A stretch of DNA of 64,000 bases from Conexibacter woesei DSM 14684. Lineage in GTDB: Bacteria; Actinomycetota; Thermoleophilia; Solirubrobacterales; Solirubrobacteraceae. A model generated the notes under the pieces. That model was given only the letters and a program-made list of their open reading frames with translations. It searched no databases and was not told the DNA's origin. This document shows positions 56,559 through 61,377 of this stretch, one piece after another; position 1 is the stretch's first letter, and each line of letters starts with the position of its first letter. Location: contig NC_013739.1 of NCBI RefSeq assembly GCF_000025265.1, positions 1,116,001 to 1,180,000 on the forward strand, given 5' to 3'. A program made the translations under genes and the position numbers.

Positions 56559-56606
56559 CTCTGCCTCCGGAGCGAGAGGTCGCGGGTTCGAACCCCGCCC
56601 CGTCCG
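56559..56606 (+). pseudogene. 3' fragment of tRNA-Arg(CCG)
   Basis: Anticodon stem CTC(T)GC / GCGAG with loop CTCCGGA (anticodon CCG at 56567-56569), variable AGGTC, T stem GCGGG/CCCGC with loop TTCGAAC, 3' acceptor CCCGTCC and discriminator G (56606). One extra T breaks the anticodon stem, and no 5' half or matching GGACGGG acceptor occurs upstream. It is a remnant of the type often left by site-specific integration into tRNA 3' ends, not a functional tRNA. Confidence 0.8.
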
Positions 56607-56659
56607 TCGGCAGTGAATGCGGGCCACCACGGGGGCTGGATGTTGCCGATCGAGCAGGA

Positions 56660-56854
56660 AGCCCGAGCGCCTAGCTTTTCGGATGTTCCGATGCAGGAGC
56701 GCGAGCGGGTCCACGCCGATGCGTTCGACTGAGCGCAGCGTCAGGTTGCGCTCGCCGCGTTCAAGGCCGCCCAGATAGCCCGGTGAACGCCAACAACTTC
56801 GGCGGTGGCTTCCTGGCTGTACCCGCGGGCCTCACGAATGGCGCGCAGGTGCGA
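56660..56854 (-). pseudogene. Frameshifted XRE-family HTH regulator remnant
   Basis: On the minus strand one frame reads SHLRAIREARGYSQEATAEV then VGVHRAI, and the next frame continues YLGGLERGERNLTLRSVERI then GVDPLALLHRNIRKARRSG. Together these make a standard XRE helix-turn-helix (LRxxREARGYSQE, GVHRxYLGGLERGERN) with a one-base frameshift near 56780 and a deletion of about four codons before GVDPLALL. No start codon is visible, and the 5' end runs into the ArsR operator region. The gap between bcp and the ArsR gene (56557-56898) otherwise contains only the tRNA fragment and operator. Confidence 0.75.
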
Positions 56855-56867
56855 TACATGTGCTTGT

Positions 56868-56879
56868 ACATATATATGT
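56868..56879. promoter_or_regulatory. 12-bp palindrome upstream of ArsR gene
   Basis: ACATATATATGT is a perfect palindrome 19 bp before the GTG of the ArsR gene, inside a notably AT-rich stretch with further TACATG/TGTATG elements. Typical of an ArsR-family autoregulatory operator, and probably overlaps the promoter. Confidence 0.65.
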
Positions 56880-56898
56880 CTACGTGTATGTTCTCGCC

Positions 56899-57219
56899 GT
56901 GGTCGACACCGTGCAGCGGCGATTGATGGCGATCTCGGAGCCGAACCGCTTCCGGATCGTCGAGTTGCTCCGGGATGGTCCGCAGTCGGTCGGCGGCATC
57001 GTCGACAGTCTTGGCATGGGCCAGCCGCAGGTGTCCCGGCATCTGCGGTTGCTCGCCGATGCGGGCGTGGTCGAGGTGACGAAGCAGGCGCAGCAGCGGA
57101 TCTACCGGGTGCGTCCGGAATCGATGCGCGAGCTGAGCGACTGGACACAGCGATTCGCCGGCCTGTGGTCAGAACGGATGGACCGCTTCGGCTCCTTCCT
57201 CGAGGAGACGGAACAGTGA
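56899..57219 (+). CDS. ArsR-family transcriptional regulator
   Basis: 106 residues from GTG 56899. Winged helix clear: LMAISEPNRFRIVELLRDGPQSVGG, recognition helix MGQPQVSRHLRLLADAGVVEV. The usual metal-binding Cys motif (ELCVCDL) is absent, so it is of the type paired with SRPBCC/AHSA1 proteins and sensing non-metal ligands. Fourteen arginines and no AGA codon, unlike neighbouring host genes, so it is probably acquired. The stop overlaps a GTG, but the next gene more likely starts at 57231. A longer GTG start at 56860 would translate through the palindromic operator and is less likely. Confidence 0.85.
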   Translation: MVDTVQRRLMAISEPNRFRIVELLRDGPQSVGGIVDSLGMGQPQVSRHLRLLADAGVVEVTKQAQQRIYRVRPESMRELSDWTQRFAGLWSERMDRFGSFLEETEQ

Positions 57220-57230
57220 GGAGCCAGGAC

Positions 57231-58535
57231 ATGCCTGAGGACGGCATCGTGATCGACAGATCACGCAACACCATCCGCATCAGCCGCACCTACGCCGCCA
57301 GTGTGGACCGGGCGTGGTGGGCATGGACCGACGCCGAGGCGATCGCGCAGTGGTGGGGTCCGGCAGGCTGGGCCGCGACCGTGTACGAAATGGACGTTCG
57401 CCCGGGCGGCCGCTGGCGCTTTGAGATCGCGGCGGCCGACGGGTCGGCCGAACCGGTCCGCGGCCTCGCCACCTACGGCCTCGTCGTCCCGCACGTCGAA
57501 CTGGCCTACGAGGACACCTTCGCCGACGAGGCGTGGCAACCCGACGGCACCGGCACCTTCCCGACCTCGGTCACCTTCGCCTCGGCCGGCACCGGTTGCC
57601 GCGTCGAGGTCGAGGCGAGCTTCCCCGACCTCCACGCACTGCGGCAGGCGGTCGAGTTGCAGATGGCCGAGGGCTATGCCGAGGCTCTTGGCCGGCTCGA
57701 CGACCTGCTCAGAACACCCCAGGGAGACAAGATCATGCAGACCATCACCTCCACCGACGGCACCACGATCGCCTACGAGAAGACCGGTTCCGGTCCGGCG
57801 ATCATCGTGATCAGCAACGTCGCCGAGGACCACACTGGCGTCGCCGGCCTGGCCAAGACCCTGTCCGAGCACTTCACGGTGATCAGCTTCGATCGCCGCG
57901 GCCGCGGCGCCAGCGGCGACCCGCAGCCCTACGACCCCGCCCGCGAACTCGACGACATCGCCGCACTGATCGACATCGCGGGCGGCTCCGCGGCCCTCAC
58001 CAGCGGTTCCGGCGGCTGCGCGATCACGCTCGACGCGGCTAGCGCGCTGGGCGACAGCGTGACAGGGCTTTACCTCTACGAGCCGCCGTTCATCGTGGAC
58101 GACTCCCGGCCGCCGGCGCCCACCGACTACATCGAACACGTCGAAGAGCTGGTCGCGGCCGACAGGCGCAGCGAGGCCGTCGAATACGTCATGACCGAGA
58201 TGATCGGCGTCCCCGCCGAGTACATCGAACCGATGAAGCAGGACCCATCCTGGAACGAGATGGCCCGCTACGCCCACACCTACGCCTACGAAGGCCGAAT
58301 CCTCCACGGACTCATGGACGGCACCCCCCTGCCTGCCGACCGCTGGTCGATCAACGCGCCGATCGCGGTCGCCGTCGGCGGAAATAGCGAGTCCTACTTC
58401 CGCGTAAGCGCCAACGCGTTGGCCGCGCTCCTTCCGAACGTCACGGTACTGACCCTGCCCGACCAGGATCACGGCGCGTTCTGGGCAGCACCGGAACCGA
58501 TCACCGAGCAGATCCGCGAGTTCCTGCTCAGCTGA
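57231..58535 (+). CDS. SRPBCC/AHSA1 domain fused to alpha/beta hydrolase
   Basis: 434 residues in one open frame. Residues 1-165: SRPBCC/AHSA1 fold (ISRTYAASVDRAWWAWTDAE then AIAQWWGPAGW, MDVRPGGRWRFEI). Residues 169-434: alpha/beta hydrolase with nucleophile elbow SGSGG, FDRRGRGASG oxyanion-side stretch, and catalytic His in PDQDHGAFWAAPE. An AGGGAG-N9-ATG at 57735 lies at the boundary, so the second half could also be made alone; the fusion may have arisen by loss of a stop. ATG 57231 follows GAGGAG. Paired with an ArsR gene as usual for AHSA1 proteins. Only two AGA codons: foreign codon usage. Substrate unknown. Confidence 0.8.
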   Translation: MPEDGIVIDRSRNTIRISRTYAASVDRAWWAWTDAEAIAQWWGPAGWAATVYEMDVRPGGRWRFEIAAADGSAEPVRGLATYGLVVPHVELAYEDTFADEAWQPDGTGTFPTSVTFASAGTGCRVEVEASFPDLHALRQAVELQMAEGYAEALGRLDDLLRTPQGDKIMQTITSTDGTTIAYEKTGSGPAIIVISNVAEDHTGVAGLAKTLSEHFTVISFDRRGRGASGDPQPYDPARELDDIAALIDIAGGSAALTSGSGGCAITLDAASALGDSVTGLYLYEPPFIVDDSRPPAPTDYIEHVEELVAADRRSEAVEYVMTEMIGVPAEYIEPMKQDPSWNEMARYAHTYAYEGRILHGLMDGTPLPADRWSINAPIAVAVGGNSESYFRVSANALAALLPNVTVLTLPDQDHGAFWAAPEPITEQIREFLLS

Positions 58536-58626
58536 CGGGCACGAACGGGCGCTCCTTCTGGTCCTTGCTGGAGACGCGAACCGCGATGATCACCCGAGGC
58601 CGTCCCATGCTTTCTGTATCGGCCAT
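58528..58626 (-). pseudogene. Serine-recombinase N-terminal remnant
   Basis: A 32-codon frame from ATG 58626 begins MADTESMGRPRVIIAVRVSS then KDQ and ends at a stop in 58528-58530. IIAVRVSSKDQ matches the serine recombinase catalytic-Ser motif YxRVSxxxQ (the Tyr is Ala here); the rest of the enzyme is missing. An AAGGGGG Shine-Dalgarno sits 7 nt upstream. It overlaps the 3' end of the hydrolase gene on the other strand and starts 24 bp from the second bcp 3' copy, as expected for an integrase next to its att site. Confidence 0.65.
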
Positions 58627-58650
58627 AGTGCACCCCCTTTGAATCTCGCC

Positions 58651-58790
58651 ATGGACGGCAAGAAGTACTGGGGCGCCCTGCGCGCGACGTTCATCATCGA
58701 CGGCACTGTCGTCCACGTGATCCGAGAGTCTCGCCCAGAACCCACGACGACGAGGTGCTGAAGGCGCTGGAGCAGCTGGCGGCTGCGTAG
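58651..58790 (+). pseudogene. Second copy of bcp 3' end, frameshifted
   Basis: Aligns with bcp from codon ATG at 56410 to its stop (56556): 58651 ATGGACGGC... to 58790. Differences are four point substitutions, a 6-bp deletion (GACGGC) and a single-base deletion that frameshifts the end; the rest is identical. It includes the bcp stop codon but lacks bcp's 5' half. Recent duplication or integration scar. Confidence 0.9.
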
Positions 58791-58817
58791 GCGGTGGTGG
58801 GCGATACCCTGATCGGT

Positions 58818-59066
58818 ATGGCCCATCAGATTCGCCTCGATCTCGATGACGAAGCCGCTGCTCGACTGGCGGCTCTGGCGGAGCGTGCGCACGCGCAACA
58901 GGACGATCTGGCGGTGACGCTGCTTTCGGAGGCGTTGGCGCAGATCGAGCGGGAGCCGGTCGACATGGCGTCGGTGCTCGATCGCGTTCCCGGCTCTTGG
59001 GAGCGGATGCGGCTCGGGCGCGAGCAGGCTGGCCGCGGCGAGACGATCGGTCTCAACGAGCTGTAG
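58818..59066 (+). CDS. Antitoxin-like RHH/RelB-type protein
   Basis: 82 residues. MAHQIRLDLDDEAAARLAAL at the start is typical of ribbon-helix-helix antitoxins, followed by a helical C-terminus (REPVDMASVLDRV) that would wrap the toxin. Its TAG abuts the toxin ATG (59064-59067). Nine arginines, no AGA codon. Lies between two bcp 3' fragments, so it travelled with the inserted DNA. The ATG at 58818 is preferred over GTG 58794, which lies within 4 bp of the bcp-copy stop. Confidence 0.75.
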   Translation: MAHQIRLDLDDEAAARLAALAERAHAQQDDLAVTLLSEALAQIEREPVDMASVLDRVPGSWERMRLGREQAGRGETIGLNEL

Positions 59067-59354
59067 ATGCCGGAGATCCGGGTGGCTGCTGCGGCGGCCG
59101 AGGACCTGCGCGAGCTGATCCTGACGCATGAGCTGCCGCCGGACACGCCGCAGCGTGTCGCTGGACGCTTGAGTCCGCTGCGCCGGTTTCCGAAGCTCGG
59201 GCCTGCGCTCGACGGGCGGTGGGCTGGCACGCGGTACGTGCTTGGCCCGTGGTCGTGGCTCGTGATCGTCTACGAGTACGACGCATCGGCGGACGTTGTC
59301 ACCGTCCTCACGATGCGTGACGCGCGTCGGGTCGACGCGCCGACGAGCAGCTAG
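59067..59354 (+). CDS. RelE/ParE-superfamily toxin
   Basis: 95 residues. MPEIRVAAAAAEDLRELILT, LRRFPKLGPALDGRWAGTRYV and LVIVYEYDASADVVTVLTMRD follow the RelE/ParE fold pattern (N-terminal helices, then a beta sheet with basic residues). It would inhibit translation or gyrase when free of its antitoxin. Immediate abutment with the upstream antitoxin gene fits a type II module. Eleven arginines, none AGA. Whether ParE- or RelE-like is not decidable here. Confidence 0.75.
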   Translation: MPEIRVAAAAAEDLRELILTHELPPDTPQRVAGRLSPLRRFPKLGPALDGRWAGTRYVLGPWSWLVIVYEYDASADVVTVLTMRDARRVDAPTSS

Positions 59355-59366
59355 CCTTCTTGTGAC

Positions 59367-59416
59367 GCCCCGGTCCCGCCTAGGACTCCCGCAAAGGGGA
59401 GTTATGCGGCCGGGGC
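59367..59416 (+). terminator. Nested hairpin terminator after toxin gene
   Basis: Outer stem GCCCCGG (59367-59373) / CCGGGGC (59410-59416) encloses an inner stem ACTCCC (59385-59390) / GGGAGT (59397-59402), with TTTGC after it. This looks like a factor-independent terminator for the toxin-antitoxin operon. It occupies the gap 59355-59484, which shows nothing else. Confidence 0.6.
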
Positions 59417-59484
59417 TTTGCATTTGGCGGGGTGCATCGCTCGCACGCCGTTGCGCTCCGCGTGTAGGACCCCGGGCTGCCAGG

Positions 59485-59564
59485 TACCGCAAGAAGGTTC
59501 GGGGCGCCCTGTGCGCGACGTTCATCACCGTCGTCCACGTCATTCCGAGTTGGCGGTGGCGTAG
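59485..59564 (+). pseudogene. Third, decayed copy of bcp 3' end
   Basis: Starts TACCGCAAGAAGG (bcp TACGGCAAGAAGT) and ends TTGGCGGTGGCGTAG (bcp CTGGCGGCGGCGTAG). Between these, GTGCGCGACGTTCATCA and CCGTCGTCCACGT match bcp, with deletions of 15 bp and about 59 bp. More diverged than the 58651 copy, implying an older event. The remainder of 59565-59676, before the SGNH gene, shows nothing recognisable. Confidence 0.8.
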
Positions 59565-59676
59565 GCCCGACCGCACAGCCTGTCTGCTTCTGCGATACGA
59601 GGCGGTGGATCTGCTAGAAGTCTGCGCATAGGCAGCCGGCCGCGTCGCGGCCGGTACATCAGGAGGGGAGACGACG

Positions 59677-60570
59677 ATGTCCTTTGGGGAACTGCCGCGG
59701 TTGCGGCGACGCTTCGCCGTGCTGTGTTCGATCACCGTCGCTGCGACGGCAGCGACGGTGATCGCCGCGAATCCGGCGCGCGCGGCCGAGAGCGACTACG
59801 TCGCGCTCGGCGATTCCTATGCTGCGGGCTCGCTGGTGCTGCCGGCCGACAGCAGCTCGCCGTTGTGCCTGCGGTCGCTTGTCAATTATCCGCGCCTGAC
59901 GGCCAGAGCGCTCGGCCTGTCGCTGACGGACGTGACGTGCGGCGGCGCGACGACGGATCACATGACGACGAGTCAGTACCCCGGCGTCAGACCGCAGTTC
60001 GACGCGCTCAGAGCCGACACCGAGATCGTGACGCTCGGGATCGGCGGCAACGACAACCTGCTCTTCCTCGGGGCGATCGCCAGCTGCGGCGCGCTCGGCC
60101 TGGCCAATCCGCTGACGATCCTGGACGTCGGCGCGCCGTGCCGCGACCTGCTCGGCGCCACGCACAACGCCAGCGCGGACGCGATCAAGGACAGAATCTC
60201 GGCGAACGTCAGAGGCATCCAGGCCCACTCGCCGGACGCGCGGATCTTCGTCGTCGGCTACCCCGACCTGCTGCCGCAGAGAGGGCGCTGTTTCCCGAGC
60301 CTGCCACTGACCTCCGGCGACGTCGCGTTCCTGGACCAGCTCAACAGACGCCTCAACAGATCGGTGCAGGCGGCTGCCGCGGAGAACGGGGCGACCTACG
60401 TCGACCTGTACACGCCCAGCATCGGCCACGACGTCTGCAAGAGACCGTCGGTCCGCTGGGTCGAGCCGCTGATCCCCGCGCAGATCACCGCTCCGGTGCA
60501 TCCCAACGCCACAGGTCTCGCCGCCGCCGCCAGCACGGTGACCGCCGCGATGGTGGCCGCCGGAATCTGA
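59677..60570 (+). CDS. Secreted SGNH/GDSL lipase-esterase
   Basis: 297 residues. Signal peptide (LCSITVAATAATVIAANPA then RA). Catalytic blocks: GDSYAAGS (nucleophile Ser), CGGATTDHM, GIGGNDNLL (Asn and Gly of the oxyanion hole) and the terminal VHPNATG with catalytic His. Six Cys in the mature protein suggest disulphides, as in streptomycete SGNH lipases. Extracellular esterase or lipase. AGAAGGAGGGGA-type purine stretch precedes ATG 59677. Nine AGA codons, strongly host-like, marking the end of the foreign block. Confidence 0.9.
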   Translation: MSFGELPRLRRRFAVLCSITVAATAATVIAANPARAAESDYVALGDSYAAGSLVLPADSSSPLCLRSLVNYPRLTARALGLSLTDVTCGGATTDHMTTSQYPGVRPQFDALRADTEIVTLGIGGNDNLLFLGAIASCGALGLANPLTILDVGAPCRDLLGATHNASADAIKDRISANVRGIQAHSPDARIFVVGYPDLLPQRGRCFPSLPLTSGDVAFLDQLNRRLNRSVQAAAAENGATYVDLYTPSIGHDVCKRPSVRWVEPLIPAQITAPVHPNATGLAAAASTVTAAMVAAGI

Positions 60571-60589
60571 CCGGCCCTTCGCGGCCGTT

Positions 60590-60622
60590 CTGCCTTGGTG
60601 ACCTAGACGTTCACCAAGGCAG
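60590..60622. terminator. Strong bidirectional hairpin terminator
   Basis: A 12-bp perfect stem CTGCCTTGGTGA / TCACCAAGGCAG with a 9-nt loop, in the 82 bp between the convergent SGNH and collagen-like genes. Clear intrinsic-terminator geometry for both. Confidence 0.8.
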
Positions 60623-60652
60623 GACGACGCGCACGCGAGGGGTCGGTGCGCC

Positions 60653-61249
60653 CTAACGGCGCTGTCTCAGCGCAGCCTGCGCCTCTCGAACGTCGCGCTC
60701 GAACGCCGATCTTCCCGGGCGGGCGGAGGCGGCGACAGCGCCACCCGTCGACGCGCAGATTGCCTGCACACTCACGTCCACGTCGATCGAGCTGTCGTTC
60801 AGGAAGAACCCTCCGACGAACGTCCCATACGCCTTGACGAATCCGGCCCAGCCGATGCTCGCGTTGAAGCCGGTGCCGATGACGACCTTCCCCGCCGGGC
60901 AGTTCGCGGTAGGGGCACCGTCCGCTCCACCGGACGGGATTCGTTTCGAAGCACCGTCCACGGCCTGGACGCCAGCAAGGCCGGCTGGCCCCGCGGGGCC
61001 AGTTGCGCCGGTTGGTCCGGCTGCGCCCTGCGGCCCAGTCGTCCCGCGTTCGCCGCTCGGCCCCTGTCTGCCTCTGAGCGCCCGTCTGGCTGCGCCAGAC
61101 AGATCGGCCAGGCCGATCGACCCGTTTCTGATGTCTTTGCCGCCGATGAGTCTCGTCGCAGCATAGGCACCGCCAGTGGTGGCGAACACCAGTGCGATGA
61201 CGGCGACGATCATCGCGGGCGACGTCGCCGCCCGAAGCTTGTTGATCAC
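60653..61249 (-). CDS. Exported protein with short collagen-like segment
   Basis: 198 residues from GTG 61249, which follows GGGAGG. The N-terminal hydrophobic segment (SPAMIVAVIALVFATTGGAY) is a signal or anchor of the type seen in actinobacterial collagen-like proteins. Residues 56-86 are Gly-X-Y (QGPSGERGTTGPQGAAGPTG), followed by a ~95-residue beta domain. ATG 61300 would extend it but lies within the regulatory region of the divergent SARP gene. It is one of three collagen-tail proteins in this window, and is likely surface-exposed. Confidence 0.7.
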   Translation of the reverse strand: MINKLRAATSPAMIVAVIALVFATTGGAYAATRLIGGKDIRNGSIGLADLSGAARRALRGRQGPSGERGTTGPQGAAGPTGATGPAGPAGLAGVQAVDGASKRIPSGGADGAPTANCPAGKVVIGTGFNASIGWAGFVKAYGTFVGGFFLNDSSIDVDVSVQAICASTGGAVAASARPGRSAFERDVREAQAALRQRR

Positions 61250-61377
61250 TACAGCCTCCCCGATCAGTGTGGCGAAGCTATCGATCGTAATCCGGCGCAT
61301 TGCCGCTTTGCGTCGGTTGCCCCACACCCGCGCCCGGGCGGTCCCGTGTGCCGGACCGCGGTTCTAGACTGACCGGC

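Noticed and set aside
56530-56610. A complete tRNA-Arg gene overlapping the bcp end
   Set aside because: No 5' acceptor strand pairing with CCCGTCC and no D arm upstream; the anticodon stem has an extra base. Only the 3' half is present.
59367-59416. Riboswitch or known structured RNA
   Set aside because: The nested stems end close to a TTTG run right after the toxin gene, and no regulated gene follows directly; a terminator explains it better.
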